From Desulfovermiculus sp041686195 (GTDB lineage: Bacteria > Desulfobacterota > Desulfovibrionia > Desulfovibrionales > Desulfothermaceae): DNA of 64,000 nt. A program made the position numbers and the translations under genes. The notes below the pieces were generated by a model. That model saw only the letters and a program-made list of their open reading frames with translations. It was not told where the DNA came from and made no database searches. Below, piece by piece: positions 7,230 through 15,310 of this stretch; positions within the stretch are counted from its first letter, which is position 1; each line of letters begins with the position of its first letter. The stretch spans positions 1-64,000 of the forward strand of contig JAWLEI010000003.1 in NCBI GenBank assembly GCA_041686195.1, written 5' to 3'.

Positions 7230-7505
7230 TTACTCTATGCTGATATCGTCTTGAATATCTTTATAAGTCCCTTCCCCGATTCCTTTGACTTCGATAATTT
7301 CTTCTTTGGATTCAAAGGGTTTCTTGTCTCTATAGGCCACAATCCGATCTGCCAGGGCCGGTCCGATGCCCTCCAGCTCTTGGAGGACTTCCTGGGGTGC
7401 AGAATTGATGTTAATCGGGCCATTGTCTTGAGCTTGAAGAAACGAGGCAAAAAAAAGACAGGCCAGGAGCACAGTGGAGCAAACAACACAAAACTGGGTA
7501 CGCAT
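7230..7505 (-). CDS. Secreted ComEA-like helix-hairpin-helix protein
   Basis: This 91-residue protein has a signal peptide (VCSTVLLACLFFASFLQAQ) followed by one ComEA-type helix-hairpin-helix pair at residues 31-90: NINSAPQEVLQELEGIGPALADRI, given here only as NINSAP...LEGIGPALADRI, and VKGIGEGTYKDI. Such proteins bind double-stranded DNA without sequence specificity in the periplasm and serve in DNA uptake in competent bacteria. Small stand-alone copies are common in proteobacteria. The start ATG 7505 follows AGGAGGT. It is a single-gene unit; no comEC or comF is nearby. Confidence 0.85.
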   Translation of the reverse strand: MRTQFCVVCSTVLLACLFFASFLQAQDNGPININSAPQEVLQELEGIGPALADRIVAYRDKKPFESKEEIIEVKGIGEGTYKDIQDDISIE

Positions 7506-7753
7506 GGCACTAACCTCCTGTTAAGATTAATAAGAACCGATACACGCAAATTGAAAATCTAAAGAATTGCAGCAATGTTAAGCAGTTTAGGTTAATTATA
7601 TTTTTCATAGCAAAGAATTAAAATAATTGCAAGGGAAATAAGAAAAAAAAACACTTATTATTGAGAGTGAAGGACAGCAAAAATTTCGAATCTTATTTGA
7701 AAGTAAATACCTATTGGGAGCGACCTGTTGCCTGGAAAACCGGAATGGAATTG
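7506..7753. other. AT-rich intergenic region
   Basis: Divergent upstream region of the HhH gene and bioY. It contains A-rich runs (for example around 7620-7655) but no convincing reading frame or RNA gene. Confidence 0.5.
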
Positions 7754-7784
7754 TTGTTAACGGCGATGTTGCTTCGGTTGACAA
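7754..7784 (+). promoter_or_regulatory. BirA (biotin repressor) operator
   Basis: TTGTTAAC (7754-7761), 15 bases, GTTGACAA (7777-7784): an inverted repeat matching the BirA operator pattern TTGTnAAC-N14-16-GTTnACAA. It lies upstream of the biotin transporter operon and overlaps its promoter, so biotinyl-AMP-bound BirA would repress bioYMN when biotin is plentiful. birA itself is not in the window. Confidence 0.85.
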
Positions 7785-7806
7785 CTTGTCAGAGGTTCAG
7801 TATCCA
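7778..7806 (+). promoter_or_regulatory. bioYMN promoter overlapping the BirA site
   Basis: A perfect -35 TTGACA (7778-7783) lies inside the right half of the BirA operator. It is followed by a 17-bp spacer and TATCCA (7801-7806). The 5' leader to bioY is about 75 bases. Confidence 0.7.
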
Positions 7807-7886
7807 AAAAGGGCCCCAGCAAGCAGGGAATGGAGTTGTGCTATTAAGCTCAGGGTTGGATCGAGATCTTTTAAGGAGTTCGAACT

Positions 7887-8474
7887 ATGGGAACAGAGTA
7901 TGTGGCTGAGGATAAATGTGTCCGGGAAAAAACATTGGCCCAGACGCATGGGCTGGTATGGGTCTCATTATTTGCCGCATTGATTGCAGTTGGCAGTTAT
8001 CTCCATTTTCCCCTTGGGCCGGTGCCTATCAGCTTACAGGTTCTTTTCGTTCTTATGGCCGGATTCATACTGGGTCCCAAAGGCGGAAGCATGGCTGTGG
8101 GCTTGTACATCCTGGCCGGACTGGTGGGGCTGCCTGTTTTTTACGGCGGCCACGGTGGGCTGGGCCATGTTCTAGGCCCCACCGGCGGGTATATCGTCGG
8201 CTTTATCCCCGCGGTTTTGGTTACCGGTTGGGGGGGACGAGGGATACAGCGAGAGCCTTTGCCCTGGATCGCAGGGATCGGAATTACTATTTCGGCCTAT
8301 GTTTTCCTTTATGGCCTTGGTCTCTTCTGGTTGCGGCATATTCTGGATACCAGCTGGGCCAAGGCGGTTGCGGTAGGCATGCTCCCCTTCCTTGTCTCTG
8401 ATGCTCTGCAGATAGCTCTGTGTTTAAGCGCTGTCCGGTACATGCAAAAACAGGGTCTGACTCCGGATTCATGA
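7887..8474 (+). CDS. bioY: Biotin transporter substrate-binding (S) component
   Basis: BioY is the membrane protein that binds biotin in the biotin ECF transporter. This 195-residue copy has about six transmembrane segments from residue 22 on and the family signature GPTGGYIVGF (residues 93-102), with GYIVGF in the biotin-binding region. The start ATG 7887 follows AAGGAG. Its stop overlaps bioM by 4 bases (ATGA). The BirA operator upstream independently supports biotin as the substrate. Confidence 0.95.
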   Translation: MGTEYVAEDKCVREKTLAQTHGLVWVSLFAALIAVGSYLHFPLGPVPISLQVLFVLMAGFILGPKGGSMAVGLYILAGLVGLPVFYGGHGGLGHVLGPTGGYIVGFIPAVLVTGWGGRGIQREPLPWIAGIGITISAYVFLYGLGLFWLRHILDTSWAKAVAVGMLPFLVSDALQIALCLSAVRYMQKQGLTPDS

Positions 8475-9196
8475 TTCATATACAAAACCTGGGATTCGCC
8501 TATAACGGCCAGCCTGTGCTGGCTGAGATGAGCGCCCATATTCCCCGGGGAGAGTGTATGGCCTTGTTGGGAGCGAACGGAAGCGGAAAATCTACCCTGC
8601 TCATGCTCCTTACCGGGCTGTATGCCCCTCATCAGGGCCGGATCAGGATTGGAGAGCTAAACAACCCGGGACAGGAGCGCTCTTTGCGCCGCTTTGTGGG
8701 CCTTCTTTTGCAGGATGCGGATCTGCAGATCCTGGGGGCTACGGTCCGAGAAGACCTGGAACTGAGCGCCGGGGTTGAAAAAAAAGGTCAAGAAGAGGCC
8801 TGGGATCTTGCCGGTCGCTTTGCGCTTCAAAACGCGTGGGAGACGCCGGTACATCATCTTTCCGGGGGCCAGAAGCGCAAATTGTGCCTGGCGGGAATGC
8901 TGCTCAGGCAGCCCCGGGTTTTACTGTATGACGAGCCTTTCAGCGGACTGGACTATCCAGGCATGCTTGAGTTGCGCAGTCTGCTCCAGGCCAATGCCGC
9001 CCAGGGCATAACCCAGGTGGTGGCCACCCATGATCTGGAGCCGCTCATTGGGGTGGCTACAGGATGCCTGGTCCTGCACCAGGGCAGATTGGTGTACAGC
9101 GGATCCTTGCCAGAGGTCATGGACGACCTGGCTGATTACAACGTGCGTCCTCCCTGTTCCTGGCAACGGGAAAAACGACTGTTTGATTGGGGATAA
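8471..9196 (+). CDS. bioM: Biotin ECF transporter ATPase
   Basis: This 241-residue ECF A-component has Walker A GANGSGKST, a Q-loop QDAD, the signature LSGGQKRK and Walker B VLLYDEPFSGLD, followed by the His-switch ATHDLE. It hydrolyses ATP to drive BioY-bound biotin across the membrane with BioN. The start is the ATG overlapping the bioY stop; translation of a longer frame would run into bioY. It is followed by 113 bases carrying a family A repeat before bioN. Confidence 0.92.
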   Translation: MIHIQNLGFAYNGQPVLAEMSAHIPRGECMALLGANGSGKSTLLMLLTGLYAPHQGRIRIGELNNPGQERSLRRFVGLLLQDADLQILGATVREDLELSAGVEKKGQEEAWDLAGRFALQNAWETPVHHLSGGQKRKLCLAGMLLRQPRVLLYDEPFSGLDYPGMLELRSLLQANAAQGITQVVATHDLEPLIGVATGCLVLHQGRLVYSGSLPEVMDDLADYNVRPPCSWQREKRLFDWG

Positions 9197-9220
9197 GGTG
9201 CAGAGAAAGGATGGGCTCAC

Positions 9221-9309
9221 GTTTCTTCCGGGATCAATCCGGCAAGCTCTTTTTTTTGCGCGTTTTGGCGAAAAAAAATAGTTCAGACTTGCCGGAGGCA
9301 AGGCTGAAT
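9221..9309 (+). repeat. Long palindromic repeat (family A), copy between bioM and bioN
   Basis: The order is GTTTC, GATCAATCCGGCAAG, a T-run/A-run hairpin (TTTTTTTTGCGC / GGCGAAAAAAAA), then CAGACTTGCCGGAGGCAAGG and CTGAAT next to the bioN ATG at 9310. The hairpin resembles an intrinsic terminator inside the operon. The GGAGG is the best ribosome-binding site for bioN. Confidence 0.78.
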
Positions 9310-10017
9310 ATGAGCAAAGAGAGCTGGGTGCAGAGACTGCAGGCCTGTGATGCCCGGATAAAGATCATGCTGAGCATAGTCCTCGGGGTGTGTGCCTGGC
9401 GGGCCGGACCGTGGGCTTTGGGACTGTTTTTCCTGTCCTCCGGTCTCTTGGCCTGGGCAGTAGCTGGGATGAGTCTCTTCAGCCGGCGCCAAATTAAGGG
9501 TCTGCTTCTGTTTGTCGGGGTGTGGACCGGAGTCAAAGCCGGCATGGAGCTTCTGGCCCATAACCCTTTGTGGCTGGAACAGAGCCTGGTCCTTGGAGCC
9601 CGCCTGTCTGTTCTGGTCCTGGTGGGACTGAGCCTGGCTGCCTTGACGTCCCGGGTCCAGGTGGGGCGGGCGGTTTCTTCCCTGTTCAGGCCCCTTTTCC
9701 GGGACAGAAGCTGGCAGGGGGCCATGTCCCTGGCTTTAATGATTCATTTCATACCTGTAACCATGGGAACGATGCACAGTGTTCAACGTACCCTCTCCCT
9801 GCGCGGGCATGATCTTCCTGTGAGGCAGCGTTTGCACCTGTTTGTGACCACAGTGATGCGTAATCTGTCCCGGAGTACGTGGGATCAGACATTGGCTCTG
9901 GCTGTGCGTGGCCTGGAAGAGCAAAAGGCCTGGCAGCACAACCAGGCCTTTAAGGTCAAGGAATGGACAGCCGGTGGGGTGCTGGGGGTGTCGATCTGGA
10001 TGCTTTCCGGTTTTTAG
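9310..10017 (+). CDS. bioN: Biotin ECF transporter transmembrane (T) component
   Basis: This 235-residue CbiQ/EcfT-family membrane protein has four or five transmembrane segments and the cytoplasmic coupling region with the ARG-type motifs, here SLRGHD and AVRGLE. It links the ATPase to BioY. I start it at ATG 9310, 11 bases after GGAGG in the repeat; the frame is open 123 bases further upstream but that part is repeat sequence and has no homology. The genes form bioYMN, a complete biotin-dedicated ECF transporter. Confidence 0.88.
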   Translation: MSKESWVQRLQACDARIKIMLSIVLGVCAWRAGPWALGLFFLSSGLLAWAVAGMSLFSRRQIKGLLLFVGVWTGVKAGMELLAHNPLWLEQSLVLGARLSVLVLVGLSLAALTSRVQVGRAVSSLFRPLFRDRSWQGAMSLALMIHFIPVTMGTMHSVQRTLSLRGHDLPVRQRLHLFVTTVMRNLSRSTWDQTLALAVRGLEEQKAWQHNQAFKVKEWTAGGVLGVSIWMLSGF

Positions 10018-10036
10018 GGTTTTCACGCTCTGCGTC

Positions 10037-10483
10037 TTACTCCATCTCCTCACTGTACACCCGGGAGCGTACATCGGCCATGCCCGGGTGCATGGGATGT
10101 CCGATCAGACGCCAGCGAACAGCCTTGTCCGGATCCAGGCCGCACCAGTTGACATGGACCAACGCCCCACGCCGATTCCACTTTTCGGATCCTGGATCCA
10201 TCCGCTCCCTGACTGTAGGGACAAACGGGCAGCCAGGACAGGGGTCAGAGCGCATCTCCACCTCCAATGTCAATCCGGCCAGATTCTGCACGTTGCCGCT
10301 GAGCAGGGCGGTAATATCCAGGCATTGGCCTTGAACCTGGGCACTCATTTCTGACCACACAAAGCGGTCTTTGTCCACAACAGGCTCAGGCCAGTCCTTT
10401 TTCCCGCAGCCCAGACCCAGCCACATGATCAGGACCAGGATCACTCCACAGCCCACAAGCCGGAGGTCAGTTTTGATCATCAT
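10037..10483 (-). CDS. Hypothetical lipoprotein
   Basis: A 148-residue protein with an N-terminal hydrophobic segment (VGCGVILVLIMWLGLGC) ending in a lipobox LGLGC at about residue 26, so it should be lipidated. The mature part has a compact region with paired cysteines (DPCPGCPFVP) and a conserved-looking WRLIGHP. I do not recognise a family. Its start overlaps the mutS stop by 17 bases, so it is co-translated as the last gene of the mutS operon. Confidence 0.75.
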   Translation of the reverse strand: MMIKTDLRLVGCGVILVLIMWLGLGCGKKDWPEPVVDKDRFVWSEMSAQVQGQCLDITALLSGNVQNLAGLTLEVEMRSDPCPGCPFVPTVRERMDPGSEKWNRRGALVHVNWCGLDPDKAVRWRLIGHPMHPGMADVRSRVYSEEME

Positions 10484-13130
10484 TTCCCCACTGTTGTTTC
10501 CACTCGTGGATGAGATTTAAGGCCTGCACTGGAGACAAGTGATGGACATCCACCTCTTGAAGCTGGGTCAAAAGGGGGTGCGGGGAGGGTGCAGGCTCGT
10601 TTTCTGGTTCCGCTTCCGGTTCAAAAAGGCCGGGAAGCAGGGACTGCCGCGCTCTTTTTCTGGCTGCTCCCCTTGACTTCATGTTGTGACTGGCCTGTTC
10701 CAGCTGACCCAAGATCTCCTTGGCCCGAGTGATGACCGGTTGGGGCACACCGGCCAGTTTGGCTACCTCGATTCCATAGCTCCGATCTGCGGGGCCGGGG
10801 ACCAGGCGGCGCAAAAAGATGATCTCCCCTTTCCATTCCTTGACCGCGATATTGAAGTTTCGAATGGCCGGGATTTTGCCTTCCAGGTCGGTGAGTTCGT
10901 GGTAATGCGTGGCAAACAGGGTGCGAATGCCGTGCTCATACTTCCCGGCCAGATTTTCCACGACCGCCCAGGCCAGTGACAAGCCGTCGTAGGTACTGGT
11001 GCCGCGGCCTATTTCATCCAGGATGACCAGGCTGCGCTTGCCTGCCTGCCGAAGGATCCTGGCTGCCTCGGTCATCTCGACCATGAACGTTGACTGGCCT
11101 TGGGCCAGATTGTCCGAGGCCCCGACCCGGGTAAAGATACGGTCGGCCAGGCCCAGGGAGCAGGAAGCGGCCGGGACGAAGGAACCGATCTGGGCCAGGA
11201 TGGAGATCAAGGCCGTCTGGCGAAGGACTGTTGACTTTCCGGCCATGTTCGGCCCGGTGATCAGCAGGAGTGTGCCTTGCAGAGTGATGTGAATGTCGTT
11301 GGGAATGTAGTTGGTTCGGCCTTGGGCAGCCTCTACAGCCGGGTGGCGGGCCTGGGTGATGTTTATGTCCAAACCGGTATGTACTTGGGGACAAACCCAT
11401 TCCCAGGCAGCTGCGGTTTGTCCCAGTCCCTGCCAGAAATCAAGCCGCCCGACACGTTCAGCCATGCTCGTGATTCGTTCCCGGTGGGACAGGACCTCTT
11501 CGCGCAGATCCTGGAACAGCTCGAACTCCAGGTTCTTTTTCTGCTCTGAAGCAGAAAAGAGTTTTTCTTCCAAGTTTTTAAGCTCGTCGGTTACATAGCG
11601 TTCGGAGTTGACCAGGGTCTGACGGCGGTGAAAATGCTCCGGGACAGGACCTTTATGGGCCTTTGACAGTTCAAAGTAATAGCCAAAGACCCGGTTGAAG
11701 CCAAGTTTGAGCTTGGGCAGATCATGAGCCTGCTGTTCCTGAGCCAGCAAATCCTTGAGCCTGGCTTCCCCGTGTTCGGTCAGATCGATGAGCTCGTCCA
11801 GCCGCTGATCGTACCCGGATTGAAACAAACCGCCCTCAGTTATGGTTTGGGGCGGGTTGTCCCGCAGACTGATTGCCAGCAGGTGAGTCAGATCCTGGAC
11901 ATCATCCCAATCCTGGAGGAGCTTGTCCACCTCCTCCGGGGGCGGGCCAGGGAGGGAGAAATTCTGGAGGCACTGTCTGATTCGGGGCAATCGTTCCAGG
12001 CTGGAGCGTAAGAATATGAAATCCTTGGGTGAGCAGCGGTTGAGCATGATCCGGGTGCACAGGCGCTCCAGGTCAAAGACAGCATCCAGTTCCGGACGCA
12101 TCCTGGTCCGAAGTTCGGGCTGATTGACAAAGAAGGCTATTGCGGCTTGGGTGCGCTGGATGGGCTTTATCTCCCGCCAGGGATGGCGAAGCTTTTCCTG
12201 CAACAGACGGCCACCCATAGGGGTCTTGGTGTGGTCCACCACATGCCACAGGGTACCCTGGCCCTTTCCCCCGTCCAGTCGCTGAAAAAGCTCCAGATTG
12301 CGTTCAGTTACTTCATCCAGGATGAGGTATTTGCTCAGCTGCATGGGCCGGAACTCATCCAGGTGGTCCAGGGCCTGTTTCTGGGTCTGCTGCAGATAGG
12401 CCACCAAGGCCCCGCAGGAGCGGACCAGGCCGGGCTTGTCCTCCAGGTCCAGGGTATCCAGGGTGGCCGCCTCCTGGACCTTCAGGATCAGCTCCCGGCT
12501 GCGGTTGAAGTGGAAAAAGGCTTTTTCCGGAAGCCAGGTGATACGTTCCTTGAGCTCAGAGGAGCGTTCCGGAACTTTAAGCCCTTCCGGACAGATGATT
12601 TCCGGAGGATCGATCTTGTGCACCCAGGACCACAGCTCCTGTTCACTTTTGCTGGCAAATCCGGTCCAATCTCCGGTTGAAAAGTCTATCCAGGCCAGGC
12701 CGCCCTGAGATCGCTGGGCATCAAAGCAAAGAGCAGCCAAAAAGTTGTGCATTTTGGCCTGCAAGGAACCGTCCTCAACCACGGTGCCTGGAGTCAGGAC
12801 CCTGGTCACCGCCCGTTTGACCAGGCCTTTGGCCTGGCCCGGATCTTCCAGCTGATCACAGATGGCCACCTTATATCTGCGCTCCAGGAGGGGGCGGAGG
12901 TACTCCTGGACAGCATGGTAGGGCACCCCGCACATGGGCACTTTGAGTTCAGCTTTGGGATTGCGGGAGGTGAGGGCTATTTGCAGTTCGCGGGCTGCAA
13001 CTTCGGCATCGTCAAAAAAGAGCTCATAAAAGTCACCCATGCGGAAAAAGAGGAGTGCATCCGGATAATGCTCCTTGATTTGCAGGTATTGCTCCAGCAT
13101 GGGAGTCATTTTGGTGTTGTGAGCGCTCAT
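10467..13130 (-). CDS. mutS: DNA mismatch repair ATPase MutS
   Basis: This is a full-length 887-residue MutS that finds base mismatches and recruits MutL. The mismatch-contact motif is intact with F34 and E36 (GDFYELF), followed by connector, lever and clamp domains. The ATPase core has Walker A GPNMAGKST, Walker B LVILDEIGRGTST and the HYHELTDL segment. The C-terminal region after about residue 810 includes a proline-rich linker and a short helical tail. It sits 3 bases after lapB and overlaps the lipoprotein gene. mutL is not in the window. Confidence 0.97.
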   Translation of the reverse strand: MSAHNTKMTPMLEQYLQIKEHYPDALLFFRMGDFYELFFDDAEVAARELQIALTSRNPKAELKVPMCGVPYHAVQEYLRPLLERRYKVAICDQLEDPGQAKGLVKRAVTRVLTPGTVVEDGSLQAKMHNFLAALCFDAQRSQGGLAWIDFSTGDWTGFASKSEQELWSWVHKIDPPEIICPEGLKVPERSSELKERITWLPEKAFFHFNRSRELILKVQEAATLDTLDLEDKPGLVRSCGALVAYLQQTQKQALDHLDEFRPMQLSKYLILDEVTERNLELFQRLDGGKGQGTLWHVVDHTKTPMGGRLLQEKLRHPWREIKPIQRTQAAIAFFVNQPELRTRMRPELDAVFDLERLCTRIMLNRCSPKDFIFLRSSLERLPRIRQCLQNFSLPGPPPEEVDKLLQDWDDVQDLTHLLAISLRDNPPQTITEGGLFQSGYDQRLDELIDLTEHGEARLKDLLAQEQQAHDLPKLKLGFNRVFGYYFELSKAHKGPVPEHFHRRQTLVNSERYVTDELKNLEEKLFSASEQKKNLEFELFQDLREEVLSHRERITSMAERVGRLDFWQGLGQTAAAWEWVCPQVHTGLDINITQARHPAVEAAQGRTNYIPNDIHITLQGTLLLITGPNMAGKSTVLRQTALISILAQIGSFVPAASCSLGLADRIFTRVGASDNLAQGQSTFMVEMTEAARILRQAGKRSLVILDEIGRGTSTYDGLSLAWAVVENLAGKYEHGIRTLFATHYHELTDLEGKIPAIRNFNIAVKEWKGEIIFLRRLVPGPADRSYGIEVAKLAGVPQPVITRAKEILGQLEQASHNMKSRGAARKRARQSLLPGLFEPEAEPENEPAPSPHPLLTQLQEVDVHHLSPVQALNLIHEWKQQWGNDDQN

Positions 13131-13133
13131 TTC

Positions 13134-14282
13134 TCAGGAGTCCAGGGTCTTTAAAAAGGCGATGGAGTGCCAGCTTCTACATCTGGGGCACTGGAAGAAT
13201 ATCTGATCCAGCTTCAGCCCGCATTTGGAACACACAAACTTATTGACCTGCCTTCCTGTTTGCAGGATATATTCCAGGTGTTCCCGGCATATGGGCGAGA
13301 GCTGATCCTCAGCTGCGTAAAGAGCCAGGAGTTCCAGCCGGGCCGGCCAGAATTCGGGATCAAGTTCACAGCATTGCTGTAAATGCGTCTTGGCCTGGGC
13401 AGTGTTGCCCAGCTGGATATGAATCCAGGCTCCGTAGTACAAGAGATGAACCTCCGGAGGGTGCGCGGCGATGACCGTAATCAAGGTTTGTCCCGCCTCA
13501 GGCGGTACAACAGGGCAGAACAATTCCTGGGGGCTTCGGCGGGTGAACATGTGCTGAGTGAGACCTTCCAGCAGCAAAAAACGCAGCCTGGGATCTACTG
13601 CGGAAAGACCCTGGGTGAAATAGCGGGACAATTTGTCCCAGTCCCCGCGGTCATATGCCTGGATCATGCGCTCCATCCAGGCCTCAACTGAGCCGGGAGC
13701 GATCTTGAGGGCCTTGCGCAGCAGCCATGCACTGCGTTCCACCTCTCCTTTGCCAGCCAGGGATTTGGCCTCTTGGACCATATGGTGAGCCTGGGCCACC
13801 GGCTTATTTACTGCAGCAAATAGCCCGGCTGCCCGTTCATGATCCCTGGCTGCTGCAGCCAGGCTGGCCATTTCATTCAGCAAAACCGGATCGCGTCCCA
13901 AAATTTTCCGGGCCTGGTCAAACATGTCTTCAGCCCGATCCAGAAGTCCTGAGCGCTTATAGTCTCGACCGAGCTCCAAAAAGATGCGGCCCTGCTGCTT
14001 TGTTGATAAATCGGGACGGTGGAGCATTGACGACCTGGTGGAAATGGCCTGATCGAGGTCGCCCTGGGCCCGATACAGGTTGCCCAGGGCCAGGTGGATG
14101 GTAAAGGCCTCGGTATGTTCAGCGGCCATTGCTTTGAGATCGGTAATAGCGGCCAGTGTGTCCTGCCAGGGCAGGGTTTGCCCCTCCAGGGACGATGTTC
14201 GGGGAGGGGCGGATTTGGTGAAGGGCCAAAATAACGACCCCAATTTGTAATAGAATGCCCTCAACATATTTGTGTATGTCAC
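13134..14282 (-). CDS. lapB: LapB-like TPR protein with C-terminal zinc ribbon
   Basis: This 382-residue protein has tandem tetratricopeptide repeats over residues 50-330 and a C-terminal rubredoxin-like zinc ribbon (CSKCG...CPRC, residues 352-370). That is the architecture of LapB/YciM, which in E. coli controls LpxC and lipopolysaccharide assembly through FtsH. A basic N-terminus may associate with membrane, although a clear transmembrane helix as in E. coli LapB is lacking. It follows lapA, as in enterobacteria. Start may be GTG 14282 or ATG 14267. Confidence 0.8.
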   Translation of the reverse strand: MTYTNMLRAFYYKLGSLFWPFTKSAPPRTSSLEGQTLPWQDTLAAITDLKAMAAEHTEAFTIHLALGNLYRAQGDLDQAISTRSSMLHRPDLSTKQQGRIFLELGRDYKRSGLLDRAEDMFDQARKILGRDPVLLNEMASLAAAARDHERAAGLFAAVNKPVAQAHHMVQEAKSLAGKGEVERSAWLLRKALKIAPGSVEAWMERMIQAYDRGDWDKLSRYFTQGLSAVDPRLRFLLLEGLTQHMFTRRSPQELFCPVVPPEAGQTLITVIAAHPPEVHLLYYGAWIHIQLGNTAQAKTHLQQCCELDPEFWPARLELLALYAAEDQLSPICREHLEYILQTGRQVNKFVCSKCGLKLDQIFFQCPRCRSWHSIAFLKTLDS

Positions 14283-14305
14283 ATCGTAAGCTCTGGCTAT
14301 GCGTG

Positions 14306-14346
14306 AAACATTTTCAGCTGTGCCTGCGGCTCAGCTGAAAATGTTT
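14306..14346. repeat. Short palindromic repeat (family B) between lapA and lapB
   Basis: A perfect 15-bp stem AAACATTTTCAGCTG / CAGCTGAAAATGTTT encloses the family layout TTCAG-CTGTGCC-TGC-GGCTCAG-CTGAA. It overlaps the last codon of lapA, inside the lapA-lapB transcription unit. Confidence 0.75.
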
Positions 14347-14707
14347 AACTCAATGGTTGGGGGGGAGAATGCAGGCCGGCATCAGATTCAGATGTCTGGC
14401 CTTGCATCGACCTTGGGCGCAGGGAATTCACTTCATCCTGCAGGGACTTTATTTGCTGCCGGTTGCGTTTGATTTCTTTGCCCATTCGGAGCTTATCCAC
14501 GGCGAAATAGATGGTGCTTAGGACAACCCCCAGGACAAAAGCTATGAGGATGTAGAGGTAGATGGGAATCGGAGAAGAGCTCCACTTCAGAGCAAAGACC
14601 GAAAACTTGAGACTGATGCTCTTGGTCAGGATTTCAGTGTTTTGCACAAAGAAAACCATGGCCACAAAAAAGAAAAGTACCAGCACAAGAACTTTTACAT
14701 AACGCAT
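14345..14707 (-). CDS. lapA: LapA-domain membrane protein
   Basis: This 120-residue protein has two hydrophobic segments (VKVLVLVLFFFVAMVFFVQN and IYLYILIAFVLGVVLSTIYF) separated by a short loop, then a coiled coil (residues 82-105) and a Ser/Pro-rich tail. This is the LapA_dom layout; LapA partners LapB in lipopolysaccharide assembly. The start ATG 14707 follows AAGGAG. It lies 22 bases after the HIT gene on the same strand and before lapB. Confidence 0.82.
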   Translation of the reverse strand: MRYVKVLVLVLFFFVAMVFFVQNTEILTKSISLKFSVFALKWSSSPIPIYLYILIAFVLGVVLSTIYFAVDKLRMGKEIKRNRQQIKSLQDEVNSLRPRSMQGQTSESDAGLHSPPQPLS

Positions 14708-14729
14708 ACGGCGACTCCTTGGAAAAGCG

Positions 14730-15224
14730 TTAGGCAGGTTGGACGAGTTGGGCAAAGTATGGTCTGAGCCGGTTGTAGGTGGAGTGCAGATGTTCCGGGA
14801 TAACCATGGTTTCAGACATCACAGCCATAAAAGAATGGTCTCCGGTCCAGCGGGGGACAAGATGATAATGCAGGTGTTCTTCAATGCCAGCCCCGGCAGC
14901 CTCTCCGATATTGAGTCCGACATTTAATCCGTCCGGAGTAAAGGCCTGCTTCAGGATGCGGGTGCAGGCCTGAACCAGGGCGGCGAGCTCATGATTCTCC
15001 TTTTTCGCCAGCTCTGTCAGGCAGGACACATGCCGAAAGGGGGTGACCATGAGATGTCCATTGTTATAGGGAAATTTGTTCATAATCACAAAAGCGGTTT
15101 GTCCCCGGTACAGAACAAGCCGATTTTCGTCTTCAGCCGGGTCAGCAGGCAGACAAAAGACACATTCATCGGGTTTCGGTCCCAGAATATATTCAATACG
15201 CCACGGGGCCCAAAGTCTTTCCAT
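14730..15224 (-). CDS. HIT-family nucleotide hydrolase/phosphorylase
   Basis: A 164-residue histidine-triad protein. The HIT motif HLHYHLVPRW is at residues 117-126, and CVFC near residue 22 suggests the zinc-binding type similar to Ap4A phosphorylase-like HIT proteins. It probably cleaves dinucleoside polyphosphates or adenylated nucleotides; the substrate cannot be fixed from sequence. It is first gene of the run HIT-lapA-lapB-mutS-lipoprotein. Confidence 0.88.
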   Translation of the reverse strand: MERLWAPWRIEYILGPKPDECVFCLPADPAEDENRLVLYRGQTAFVIMNKFPYNNGHLMVTPFRHVSCLTELAKKENHELAALVQACTRILKQAFTPDGLNVGLNIGEAAGAGIEEHLHYHLVPRWTGDHSFMAVMSETMVIPEHLHSTYNRLRPYFAQLVQPA

Positions 15225-15310
15225 GCTCGTCTCCTGCGTTTTGTCGTCAGGGCAGAATCCAAAATGTATGCTTTACGTCGAATCCTTGTACTGTACTGCT
15301 GTGGACGTGG

